From Myotis daubentonii (Eukaryota; Chordata; Mammalia; Chiroptera; Vespertilionidae): 64,000 nucleotides of DNA. Numbering within the stretch: the first letter of the stretch is position 1; each line of letters begins with the position of its first letter. The stretch is taken from NCBI RefSeq assembly GCF_963259705.1, contig NC_081850.1:39517167-39581166 (forward strand), read 5' to 3'. The position numbers and the translations under genes are program-made. This document shows, piece after piece, positions 34,965 through 45,739 of the stretch. The notes beneath the pieces are model-generated. The model worked only from the letters and a program-made list of their open reading frames with translations, was not told the DNA's origin and ran no database searches.

Positions 34965-35590
34965 CAAAAAAATATTTATTCACAATCTTCATCAAACTTG
35001 GCACTGATCTAGGCATTGGTTATACAATGGTGAACTAAATAGACACTCACCCTGCCCTTAGGAAGATTGTAATGCAGTGTAGACGGTAAACACTTGAAGA
35101 GATCTATTTGCTTATTCATTCAAATTATCTGTATTGACCATACAAAATTTCTTATGCCTTGTTCAGGGATATATCAGTGAGCAAAATTCCTATTCGAAAG
35201 TAGTGCTTTGAAGTATAAATGAGGAAGTGAACAGAGGTTATAATAGCGACCTTTTCTAGGGAAGTGACATTTAAGCTGTGATGTGAAACATTAGAAGCAG
35301 TCAGCAGAAGGAAAGGCAGGAGCCAAGAGCAGAGGGAAAGAAAGGTCCTAAGATTGGGGGAGGGAGGAGCAGAATAGCTGGAGCACAATGACAAAAGGGA
35401 CAGTGATATGAGGCCAGGGAGATAGTAGGGGCCAGCTCATTGCAGCACTTGGTAGGTCATGGAAAGAAATTTGATTTTTAGTTTGTGAACAATGGGAAGT
35501 CTTTGGAGGGATTTAATCACAGAAGTAATGATTTGATTTGTTTAGAAAAGACCAGTACAACTGCTGTTTGACAGACGGAGGGATAAATGA
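34965..35590 (+). repeat. Ancient mammalian repeat, same family as at 30.3 kb
   Basis: Contains the family's landmarks: 'agggaagtgacatttaagct', 'ggccagctcattgcagcac', 'cttggtaggtcatggaaag' and 'atgggaagtctttggaggg', in order. More complete than the 30.3-kb copy. The minus-strand frame at 35152-35394 is within it. Confidence 0.55.
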
Positions 35591-35597
35591 ATGGAGG

Positions 35598-35634
35598 GAT
35601 GGATGGATGGATGGATGGATGGATGGATGGATGG
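35598..35634. repeat. (GGAT)n microsatellite
   Basis: About nine GGAT units followed by a G-rich spacer. Confidence 0.96.
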
Positions 35635-35639
35635 GGGAG

Positions 35640-36957
35640 GGTATGGATTGGAGGAAAGGAAGAATGGGAGGACAAGAGAGGGTATTCACATATGTTTAGA
35701 GAAAGTTTCCTTTTACTGTTTTGTTTAAAGAGAAAATGAATTCAAGAACCATCTACTGAAACCATGTCACAACTTTCTACTAGATTCAATACATTTTAAC
35801 CTGCCAATATTCCTGCAAATATTGTTGTGCTCAAGAAATAAGAGCAACAATTGATGCTCATTTTGCCTGGCTTACTAGTTTTAATTCTCCACTTCCTCAC
35901 CTGAACTCCCCATTACAGCACAAACCTTACTTTCTGATGAATTAACCTCATTATTTTATACTCATCTTTCCTACAAGACCATAAATGCTTAATAGCAAAC
36001 AGTGTCTTGATTTTTTGCAGTTACATAATGCTTTACTTTACAATAAATATTTAACCAAGTAAAAAACTGAAGTAGAACATTAATCCATTGTAACATAGGA
36101 TTTTATTTTAAAATTAGAATTTTCACCTCCCCCAAGGAAAATTTAGATCCACGATCATTTATTTTGAGCTTATTATTTTTTTAGGTTTTCTAATTATGGT
36201 CATTGAAGTAGACTATATGATTCTTCACAAACTCTGTTGCTCAGGTCTTCAAATGGGGGAACAGAGCATATGAGGGTAGCAAAATCATTTTTCTTAGGCA
36301 TTTATGTGACATTCTGAGTTCTATTCATTTTCTTTAAACCTCTGACACTGGTTTACCTGACATCGACTTTGCTTACTTCATGTTTCTGAAAATGATGAAA
36401 ATGTGTGATATGAACCACCTTCGTCACAATGACTCTCCACAACAACACAGAGCAATGCTGCGAAAGTCACTCACCACCACCAACTTCTTTCGGTATAAAA
36501 TTGTGCAATGTTTATTGGGAGCAGATTTTAGTAACTAACACTAATGGTTTTCCCACCTCCATCTGGCTAGGAGGGGGCTTTTCTCCCAGGGAATGTATCT
36601 AAAATACAAGAAACAGCTCTGAAAACAATGCAGAGATGCTTTTCATCACAGACCTCCCCCCTGACATCTTCATGTTGAGTTTGATTCTGCATCCATTTTG
36701 CTCCAGTGGCACATGGCCTTACCTCTACAGGTTATACTCAGACCCACGAAGTAATGATTTATCTCACACATCTGCCTTCCTTAGTAAAATGTAAGTCTGT
36801 GAGAGCCGTTTCTTACTCATTTTTATATCCTTGGCATCTGATTCATTGTAAGATATTCCACATATGTGTGATGGATAAAGAAAAAGGGATTTCAGTACTG
36901 AAATTTTCTGACTGAAAGGCAAATTTTCACTTCATAGTAAGCAAGAAACCACACACT
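35640..36957. other. Single-copy DNA, no gene seen
   Basis: AT-rich with no supportable exon. The frame at 36706-36915 has no recognisable domain. Confidence 0.55.
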
Positions 36958-37188
36958 GTGCGTGAGGGCAGTTCAGGCCCCCTGGGGACCCTTGTCAATA
37001 TCTGGAGACATTTTTGGTTGTCTCAGCGGGGAGGGGGCAGTGTGCTACTGTCACCTAGTTGGCAGAGGCCAGAAATGTTGGTATGTGTTGCTAAATCATA
37101 CAACGCACAGGACAGCTGCCGACAACAAAGCATTGTATGGGCCAACACGTCAATAGTGACAAGGTTGAAACATCCAGCTCCAGGTTAA
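36958..37188. mobile_element. MER5A-like hAT MITE
   Basis: Matches the old mammalian MER5A element: 'aatatctggagacatttttg', then 'cacctagttggcagaggcc', 'acaacgcacaggacagctg' and 'caatagtgacaaggttgaaa'. No coding. The frames at 36958-37188 and 36962-37156 are MER5A sequence. Confidence 0.88.
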
Positions 37189-37189
37189 G

Positions 37190-37723
37190 GTTTCAATTAC
37201 ACTTCACAAGTATTAAAATAGAACAGCAAGCAGCCCACACATTTACCCTACCAGAAACGGTGTTGGTTTTATCCAAAGTCGTATGATCTGCAAAACAATG
37301 TTTTTAAGAGATTGAATGCAAAAGCACGTTAGCATTCTGGCCTTGTATATCTTTAGATAGTGTGTAAAGTTTTATGTGTACATGATGTTAAAATAAAATA
37401 CGAAATGGAGACAAAACCTGAAAATTCCCAGAGCCAACAAAACTATTTAAACAATGTAAGCAAAACTAAATCTAGCTCATTTCATGAACATGAGCAAAAC
37501 TTAGGTTATTTCTTGTAAATGGCTGTGATCATCACAAAAGACACTGAAGTCATCTTCCTAAAATGGTATAAGATAATCATTTTTAACCAATCTCCCTCCT
37601 TCTGGAAACCCCCCCTTGTGATAATCATTCATTAGAATATAATAAAAGTAATTTGTTATTTGCAGATTTTAATATTACCTACAACTTTTGTGATATTATA
37701 CTATGTTAGTACAGTTTTGGTCA
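37190..37723. other. AT-rich single-copy DNA
   Basis: Nothing beyond AT-rich sequence is visible. Confidence 0.6.
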
Positions 37724-38042
37724 TCTTCTTTATATATATAAAAGTCTAAGCGAACTGGCCAACCAGTAGCTATGATGCGCACGGACCACCAGGGGGAGAT
37801 GCTCAACGCAGGAGCTGCCCCCTGGTGGTTAGTGAACTGGCCTCTCCTGCCTCTGTGGCAGCAGGGCAGGCGCAGCAGGGCCGGGATGAGTGGGATCAAA
37901 TGGCTGGCCGGGGCTTGAGCTCCTCCCCAGCTCCCTGCCGCTTCGGTCACTACTACATCCCCCAAGGGGTCAGGATTGTGAGAGGGTGCCGGCCAGGCTG
38001 ATGGACCCCACTGGTGCACGAATCTGTGCACTGAGCCTCTAG
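37724..38042 (+). mobile_element. HeliBat-type Helitron, plus orientation
   Basis: Runs from TCTTCTTTATATATATAAAAG (37724) to GCCTCTAG (38042), flanked by A (37723) and T (38043). A terminal hairpin, GGTGCACGAATCTGTGCACT, lies just before CTAG. Inner inverted arms CCACCAGGGGG and CCCCCTGGTGG lie at about 37790 and 37819. The 5' terminus is more diverged than in the other copies and lacks their ATTTGCAT motif. The minus-strand frame at 37696-38031 is Helitron sequence. Confidence 0.93.
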
Positions 38043-38860
38043 TATTATATTCAAATTCTTTTTTTCCTTGAAATATTAATGTTTATTGCATGTAAAAATA
38101 ATAAATTATTTTTTGAAAGGGAGGGGAGAAGCATACTGACAATAATTATTTCTTGTGCAACTTCCAAGTATGGATCATTCTGTGTCACTTAACTAATTTT
38201 GAGTGCTAGAAAAATGACAAAAAAATACAATGTAGAATTAAAGAACAGATATTTGAAAAGATAGTTCCCATTCTATTATTTGCTTGGTTTGCAAAACTTT
38301 AGATTGACTTTACTATTAAAATTACTGATTTTGCTGCCAAAAAAAAATTATTTTTCAACCTAACAGAATACAGGGTTCCATTTCTAACAGTTTCACAGCA
38401 GCTTGGAACAAATGCATGGGTGCAGCCAGGTTTTCGGTGCCTTTTCCTAGAAAGGACTTGCATCACAGTCACCGTGTACCTGACAAAAACACAGGAGCAG
38501 TCCAAGTGCAGTGGTCAAGGGGTGTTTGAGGACATTGCTTGTTAAATTTTTAAAAAAATGCTTATTTGCTCTCAACCTGCCTTCTCTTAGGTCTACTTAT
38601 ATTTCAAGATCTGTCAGCTGTAATGTAGTTTTAAAACAGCTATTATTTTGTACGTAAGTCATACATGCTCATGAGGCAAAAGGCAGGTACAGCATAGTAA
38701 AGACATGTTACTCATAATTCCCATCCAGAAATAATTACATATATGTAAGTAATTATATCTATAAAATACTTAAAGGAATATTTAAGGGAATACTTTTTGT
38801 GTTCCCTTCATATGGTAAAAATATATACATACATACATATATTTTTTACATATATCAAAT
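38043..38860. other. Single-copy DNA, no gene seen
   Basis: AT-rich DNA with a (TACA)n-like stretch near 38825-38845. No gene supported. Confidence 0.55.
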
Positions 38861-38960
38861 GTGTGTGGGCTCAATCCCCAGTCAGGGCACATACAAAAAT
38901 CAGCCAATCAATGCATAAATAAGTGGAACAACAAATAGATGTTTTTCTCTCTCACTCAAA
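38861..38960 (+). mobile_element. Ves SINE fragment, 3' half
   Basis: Shows the 3' body of a Ves element ('aatccccagtcagggcacat', TTTTTCTCTCTCACTC) without the tRNA-like head. Truncated or cut by the adjacent, more complete Ves copy. Confidence 0.75.
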
Positions 38961-38981
38961 TATTTATTTATTTATTTTTTT

Positions 38982-39212
38982 TGCCCCACCGGTGAGGCTC
39001 AGTGGTTGAGTGTTGACTTATGAGCCAGGAGATCCAGGTTTGATTCCTGGTTGGGGCATAGGCCTGGGTTTCAGGCTCAATTCCCAATGTGGGGCATGCA
39101 GGAAGCAGCTAATCAATGATTCTCTCTCATCACTGATGTTTCTATCTCTCTCTCTCTCTACCCTCCCTTCCTCTCTGAAATCAATAAAAATATAATAAAA
39201 AATAAAATTTAA
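38982..39212 (+). mobile_element. Ves SINE, nearly full length
   Basis: Head reads GCCCCACCGGTGAGGCTCAG. The A-box region is GAGGCTCAGTGGTTG and the B box TTTGATTCCTGG is degraded. The tail has CTCTCTCTCTCT and ends AATAAAAATATAATAAAAAA. The frame at 39010-39195 is SINE. No clean target duplication could be read because both flanks are A/T-rich. Confidence 0.88.
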
Positions 39213-39581
39213 AAAAAGAGGTTAAACCGCTTTCTCATTTTTACTTTTTAAGCCATCCTTGAATGTCATATCCTCAAGCCTCATATCAGTTTTTGGTTTG
39301 AAAGCTCCCAGTTCATGAACTGTCCTTATATGCACAATAAACTCCCTCTAAATACAATTTTACTGACCTTGTTTTGATTTTTGCTGTCTCTGGAGCTGAC
39401 AATGGCAAGACAAAATCCCTCATGGCCTCTAATGTGTGAAGAAGGCAAGACCAAGGAGAGGAAAGAGAGGCAGGGATGAAAGTGAATATGAGAGGAATGA
39501 AGACAAACGGTCCCTCCTTCCCTCTTGTTCAGGTAAGGTTGGCTAAAATGTTCAACAATTTTTGTTTGAAATATTCAAATA
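39213..39581. other. Single-copy or unassigned repeat DNA
   Basis: Contains a string like 'atgcacaataaactccctct' that looks like a polyadenylation region of an old LTR, but the rest does not support a named family. Confidence 0.35.
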
Positions 39582-39922
39582 CTAGAGGCTTGGTGCACAA
39601 AATTTGTGCACTGGAGGGTGAGTCCCTCAGTCCTGCCTGTGCCCTCTTTCAGTCCAGGAGCCCTCGGGGAAGTGGGCCTAAGCCGTCAGTTGGACAGCCT
39701 TAGTGCTGCCGCGGAGGTAGGAGAGGTTCCCGCCACCACCGCTGCGCTCACCAGCTGTGAGCCAGGCTTCTGGCTGAGCGGTGCGCCCCCTGTAGAAGTG
39801 CACTGACCACCAGGGGACAGCTCCTGAGTTGAGCGTCTGCCCCCTGGTTGTCAGTGCACATTACAGCAAGCAGTTGTTCTGCCGTTTGGTCAATTTGCAT
39901 ATTAGCCTTTTATTGTATAGGA
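39582..39922 (-). mobile_element. HeliBat-type Helitron
   Basis: The minus strand starts TCCTATACAATAAAAGGC (5' end at 39922) and ends at CTAG (39582). The terminal hairpin is GGTGCACAAAATTTGTGCAC at 39592-39611. It sits exactly between A (39581) and T (39923). Inner inverted arms around CCACCAGGGG/CCCCTGG are present. Open frames at 39476-39806 are Helitron read-through. Confidence 0.95.
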
Positions 39923-41864
39923 TATTTGAAATACCAAATAAAAGCCCTACCTCTTTCATAGATAGCTCTCATCCCAGCAAAGCCAGTGCTGAATTCTGCC
40001 AGTTCCTATAGCATGAAGCAGTGAACTTTCCTAAACCAACTCCCTGTAGCCCACAGAAGGTTTGCTTCCAAGTCCCTACAGTCACTACCAGTCCATAGCT
40101 GGGTCTGCTGTAAGCAAACATGACCAGAACTTACCACTGTGACCATTGCTGTCCACTTCCTCCTTCCAATTGCCTCATACTAAAGTTATCCTGCTTCCAT
40201 AAATCTTTAAGTTTTCTGTTGTTTCTTAACTAATTTTTTATATGCTCATTTTAAAGAAAATGCTGAATAGATAGCCAATAATTTGGGTTTTCCTATAGTA
40301 GGAAACAACAATAAATAAAAACTAAAGAAGGATGCTTTAAATTCATCTTACAAAACATTTAGAAGACAGTGATCCACCATTACACTCATTGGCTGGCCAA
40401 GCATTCACCCACCTTGCCTGTGTTTATAAATAGCGCCCATTTCTTCCTAAACCCTCCCCTGATATTCCTCTCCATTCATCTCTGCTAACACAGCCCATTA
40501 ACATGAAACGTCAGTTAGGGGAAAATACATGAAAAGACTTATGCTTAAAATACATTAAAAGACACAAATTAAAGGTGAAAAAAAAAAAGACAAAAGCTTG
40601 ATAATATTATTTTGCCTAATAATCTTAAAATCTTCTCTGGTTTAGTTTTCTAGTCTTATTTGACCTCTGGTTTTAAACACTGGGTAAAAACATGCCTTTG
40701 CAACCTATAAAATATACATTGTTTGTTCTTCCCACCTTGGGAAAGTCTTTTATCCTAGTCCAGTGCCATTTTCTTATGTATTCTAATATGGCTTAGATAT
40801 GCCCCCTTTTAATTGTAACTCTATGGTATTATTATTCTGAGTAAAGTCATTCTCTGAATCTCTCTCTCCTGGGATAAAGCCGACTGTGCTGTTTGCTTCT
40901 TATAGACAGCTGTTGCCACAATTATCTTTTTTTTTTTTTTCAAAAACAAGTGATGTACAGCCAACCAAGAGTGAGTTGTTAAATCAAAAGGGAAAAAAAC
41001 CCTATTTGTTGTTTTTCCTGTGGTCTCCTCCCAAGATCTGAGATGTAACCTATTCGATAATGATTTCAGCCCCTCTGAAGGCCATTCTGTTCCTTTCCTC
41101 TTTTATTCCGAACCATGGTGCAATGAAAACCTTCAAATGAAAACCTTCATGCCTTGGTTCAGTGGCTGGTCAATAAATACTATGTGATAGTAATGACTAA
41201 AATATTACATATAAAGTAATTTTCAATATAATAGCAAAGGTATAGGTCTGAGCTATTTAAGACATTTTCTTTACATATTCATGTACACAAAATTTATATT
41301 ACATCAAGAGGAACTGTGTATTTATAGCAGCCCTAAGGGAATGTCACAAAACCTGTAATCACAAGGGACTATATCTTAATACTAAGTTTGCACTTGCAGA
41401 CTTACTGATTTTTAAAGGTGAGACATGCTGTGGGTCTTTTGATAATATCATTTGACAGTCAATACTCCTCCATTATTGCCAGGATCCTGGTAACTGAGTG
41501 AACTGTTTTAATTTTTGTTCAGATGTCTGATTGCTTCACTTCCTGAGAATGAAGCAATATTTCTTTATACGATACATAAAATTGGGAAGAAGGTAATTTG
41601 GTCACTATATTACATTGCTCTGTGGGACTATTTGCTTGTACTTATGCAACAAGTATTTACACTCCAAGAACACAACATCTGAAGATATTCGCCATCTAAA
41701 GGCATAAGGCCTTACATTTTCCAATTATTAGTATTTTATTTTATTAACATCATAAGTGGTATTGCTCTTCAAAGTTATCGGTGGATAAGTAGCTAAAAAT
41801 ATGAAAATAAAATTATTATATGACATAAAGCTCCAGTCACATTTTCTAGGTAGATTGCATGGCA
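39923..41864. other. Single-copy DNA, no gene seen
   Basis: AT-rich, with poly-A near 40570 and poly-T at about 40928-40940. Nothing coding seen. Confidence 0.55.
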
Positions 41865-42085
41865 CTCATTAATGTACCAAGTGCTACTCTCAGCTCTTTG
41901 CACATATTGACACATTTAATTCCTATCATAACAGTATAAAGTGAAAGCTCTTATTAACTATTAATACCACTTTATAGATGGGTAAAACTGAACTTAAGTA
42001 AGGTGTCCAAGTTCATGCAGTAAAGCTGGACTTGAACCCAGCCAGCCTAGCTCCAGAGTCTGAGCTCTTGGTCCCCTGGGCATAC
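41865..42085 (-). repeat. MIR SINE, inverted
   Basis: Reversed MIR order: 'gacacatttaattcctatca', 'actttatagatgggtaaaac', 'gacttgaacccagccagcc', 'tccagagtctgagctcttg'. Old, no target duplications. Confidence 0.85.
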
Positions 42086-42089
42086 CTTG

Positions 42090-43169
42090 CTTGTACCTGT
42101 CCAGCAGTGACCTTTCCAACTCATGCCCTCACTGTCCCCATGAATTCTGTTTATCATAGAGAGCACAATCCATTCATCATCTGAATGTTATACCTTATTG
42201 AGAATATATGTCCTCACCTCATTTTCTCTTATTCAAAAACAAATACCTATATGGTTGCAATAAATTGGTATTTATCTTGTAGAATTTTTATTTTGAATTT
42301 CTATCCTCCAAAGTAAAGTTCATTTTTAATTAATTTGTCAATACTTTAAATATATCAACACATTAAATTAATATCTTCCTGTGTGATTGGCAGGTACTGT
42401 GGTAATTGATTTCCATGCATTATCATATTTAATCTTCTCATTATCCACATAAAAGTTTATAGATAAGCAATCTGAGCCTTGAAGGGATCAAAAACTTTTT
42501 TTCTAGTCTCAGGATCCTTAAAAATTACAAGCTACTTACAATTTTGGGATCACAATAGATTTGTAAATTTAAGTTCTTGGCCATAATAATTGTATTTCAG
42601 TACCCGACCTCCTCAATTTTAAAACTACATTTACGAGAACTACAATGACTTTAAGAAAAATTGGGAAAACTAAAAATCACTATAATCTCTGACTACCATT
42701 GTTTTAAATCTTTCTACTTTTTTCCTAAAACTATTATAATCCTGATTTTACTTAACATTAATTTTTATATTTTTTGTTGTGTCAGGAAAGTTCTAAATCA
42801 TCTTTTCCCTTAATTTAAGTTAAAATATTAAAGATACCACACTTGGATTTTAGAGAACTGAGTGGGTGCTTTCTCATCATCCAATTAAATGTATTTCTTT
42901 GTTATAACACCTTGCGTAAGATTTAAACATTCTTTTCTTCAGTTTTAATGAGAGATTATACACCCACACATAACCGATATGCTTCTAAGATTTTTTTTTT
43001 AATTTGGCATGAAGTAGAGTTTCAAAATATACCTGATTTTAGAAATATTCTGCATTGGCATATAGAGAACGGATGATGAAATGATTTTTTAATGTAAGAA
43101 AGGAAGGTAGAATGAAGCTTAAGGAAACCCAGAGAGAGACAATGAGTACATGTGCAGCTCTAAATACAC
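42090..43169. other. AT-rich single-copy DNA
   Basis: No gene or clear repeat seen. Several short A/T-rich tracts. Confidence 0.55.
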
Positions 43170-43345
43170 TTGTCTGGATTCTTACTCAGGCTCTGCTCAA
43201 GGGTGACCTTGAACAAGCCACCCAAATTCTCCTAGCTTCAGTTTCCACATCTGCAAAATGGGTCATAGTGTTTCCCACCTCATAGGGATTTTATAAGGAT
43301 CCAATAACTGAATGTGTGACAAGTGCACAGAGACAGTACATGGTG
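43170..43345 (+). repeat. MIR SINE
   Basis: MIR order is readable: 'ggtgaccttgaacaagccac', 'ttcagtttccacatctgcaa', 'cccacctcatagggatttta', 'tgacaagtgcacagagacag'. Confidence 0.85.
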
Positions 43346-43539
43346 CAGTCGCATCTATAGTAAGCCTCGTCTGTTATTTTCTTCTAAGACGAGGCTATCC
43401 CTATGGTGTCCTGTGAACTTCCCTTGATGGTGACATCAGTTACTTTTGTTTCCTCAGTATGACAGGAAGTAGACACCATAGGGGAGGCGGCACCCACTAT
43501 TGTCAATATGCATTCTCCCCTCCGCTCTCTAGAGGGGCA

Positions 43540-43965
43540 CCCCATTCCATCATGGGGTTTTCTAGCTCAGTTCTTGGCCATTTGCTCTATTTCCTCCTTC
43601 TGTGCCTTTGTCCCTCCAGTAATTCCTCTTGGAATCCTCTTCTTCCCATCCTCTAGGCCGGGCTATCTTCTCCTTTAAGACGTAATGTCACCTCCTTAAA
43701 AAGCCTTCTACAAATTTAACACCCCATCCATTGGTATATGCTCTGACATCCCCAGAATTTACTTAAGGCACTTATAAAAATACAGTAAATAAAAGATTCA
43801 CGTAATCAAGTTTGTCATTCCTTCTACACTGGAAGCACCATGAGGTCAACGTCTGTTCTGTTTCATTCAATACTGTACCTCCAACACTCGGCACAGGAGC
43901 TGCACAGGGGGAGACCATGGTAAATGACTGTTGAATAGATGAATTAACAAGCAAATGCATACATA
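43540..43965 (+). mobile_element. L2 LINE 3' region
   Basis: L2 landmarks: 'aagacgtaatgtcacctcct', 'ctacactggaagcaccatga', 'tactgtacctccaacactcg' and the terminal ACTGTTGAATAGATGAAT. Diverged and non-functional. Confidence 0.75.
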
Positions 43966-44263
43966 AATGGATGATCATTTCCCTAAGTTCTCGGCACTGC
44001 AGCCACTTCCTGTCCTTCCCTTACTCCACAGAGAGAGCTGGGAATCCCTGGCAGGCTCTTTACTGGGATTCTATTCAACACCTCTGCCCCTCCTCCCTCA
44101 GAGGACCTAAAACTCCACAGCCCACAACCCACTTTAAATGCCAACGGCCACTCTTTTTGTGTGGTTGCTAATTATATTTACTTTTAGGCTGCCCAGAGAT
44201 GAGAGCGGGCATGTATTTGCTGCCATATGATCTAAATGGACATGACAGAAGATGGACTTAGAG

Positions 44264-44573
44264 CAGTGGTTCTCAACCTTCCTAATGCCGCGACCCTTTA
44301 ATACAGTTCTCATGTTGTGGTGACCCCCAACCATAAATTTATTTTCGTTGCTACTTCATAACTGTAATTTTGCAACTGTTATGAATCTTAATGTAAATAT
44401 CTGATATGCAGGATGTATTTTCATTGTTACAAATTGAACATAATTAAAGCATAGTGATTAATCACAAAAACAATATGTAATTATATATGTGTTTTCTGAT
44501 GGTCTTAGGCGACCCCTGTGAAAGGGTCTTTCGACCCCCAAAGGGGTCACGACCCACAGGTTGAGAACCGCTG
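44264..44573. mobile_element. SPIN-type non-autonomous hAT element
   Basis: 310 bp from CAGTGGTTCTCAACCTTCC to GGTTGAGAACCGCTG, with subterminal 'taatgccgcgaccctttaat' and 'gaccccaaaggggtc'-like sequence (44534-44549). This matches the SPIN elements described from bats, bushbaby, opossum, Xenopus and others. Perfect 8-bp target duplications ACTTAGAG lie at 44256-44263 and 44574-44581. No transposase frame. SPINs belong to the Buster side of the hAT superfamily and are a classic case of horizontal transfer between vertebrates. Confidence 0.97.
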
Positions 44574-44603
44574 ACTTAGAGTATCATTTTTCTTATATTC
44601 CAA

Positions 44604-44976
44604 CTAGTGGCCCAGTGCATGAAATTCGTGCGCGGGAGGGGGTGTCCCTCAGCCCAGCCTGCACCCTCTCCAATCTCGGACCCTTTGGGGGATGTCGACT
44701 ACTGGTTTAGGCCTGATCCCAGGATGTCTGACTGCTGGGATCGGGCCTAAACCGGCAGTTGAACATCCCTCTCACAATCCTGGACTGCTGTCTCCTAACA
44801 GCTCACCTGTGTGCCTTTCTGATTGACCCTAACTGCTTCAGCCTGCCAGCCTGATCGTCCCCTAACAGCTCCCCTACCGGCCTGATTGATGCCTAACTAC
44901 TCCCCTGCCGGCCTGATCATCCCCAACTGCCCTCCCCTGTTGGCCAGATCACCCCCAAGGCTTTTATTAGTATAGA
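44604..44976 (-). mobile_element. Helitron array, member 1
   Basis: 3' end at CTAGTGGCCC (44604) beside an A (44603), with a hairpin-like GTGCATGAAATTCGTGCGC. The interior has irregular repeats of the type CTGCCGGCCTGATC-CCCCTAACTG, shared with the Helitron at 55763. The 5' end is shortened: 'cttttattagtataga' remains but the usual ATTTGCATATTAGC block is missing. It abuts member 2 with no bases between. Confidence 0.9.
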
Positions 44977-45739
44977 CTAGAGGCCCAGTGCACAAAAATT
45001 TGTGCACTCTGGGAGGGAGGGGGGTCCCTCAGCCCGGCCTGTGCCCTCTCCCAGTCTGGGACCCCTCGGGAGATAACGACCTGCTGGCTTAGGCCTGCTC
45101 CCGGGTGGCAGAGGGCAGGCCCAATCCCTAGGTGCAGCCCCTGGTCGGGCTCAGAGCAGGGCCAATTGGGGAGTTGGGGTGCCGCCCCCTGTCATACACA
45201 GAGCAGGGCGATCGGGAGGTTGTGATTCCACCATCAGTCACGCTCAGGGTAGGGCCGATTGGGGGGTTGGGGCACCATCCCCTGTCACACTCAAGGCAGG
45301 GTCGATGGGGAGGTTGCGGCGCCACCCCCTGTCATGCACAGAGCAGGGCCAATCAGGGGGTTGGGGCACTGCCCCCTGTCACTCACAGAGCAGGGCCCAT
45401 CAGGGGGGTTGGGGCTCTGTACCCTGTCACGCACAGAGCAGGGCTAATAGGGGGTTGGGGCGCCGCCCCCTGTCACCCACAGAGCAGGGCCGATCAGGGG
45501 GTTAGGGTGCCGCCACTCTCACACTCAGGGCAGGGCCGATGGGGAGGTTATGGCTCTACCCCATCACACACAGAGCAGGGCCCATGGGGGGGGGGGGGTG
45601 CCACACCCTGTCACACACAGAGCAGGGCCGATCAGGGGGTTGGGGCGCTGCCCCCTGTCACGCTGATCCTGGTGCCGGGAAGCCTTGCGGCTCCGCTGAT
45701 CCTGGTGCTGGGAGGCATATTACCCTTTTACTACATAGG
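44977..45739 (-). mobile_element. Helitron array, member 2, with internal minisatellite
   Basis: 3' end CTAGAGGCCCAGTGCAC (44977) with the hairpin GTGCACAAAAATTTGTGCAC. 5' end at 45739, complement of GGCATATTACCCTTTTACTA then ACATAGG. The interior is dominated by an array of roughly 46-bp units. No Rep or helicase homology is visible, so it is non-autonomous. Confidence 0.9.
45132..45662. repeat. Minisatellite of about 46-bp units inside a Helitron
   Basis: About eleven imperfect units, each like GTTGGGGCGCCGCCCCCTG plus TCACACACAGAGCAGGGCCGATCAGGGG. Unit lengths vary from about 41 to 48 bp, mostly through the G run. Because units are not a multiple of three and contain few stops, several frames stay open: 203 codons at 45132-45743, others at 45179-45505 and 45539-45928. 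These are repeat artefacts. Contraction and expansion between individuals is likely. Confidence 0.95.
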
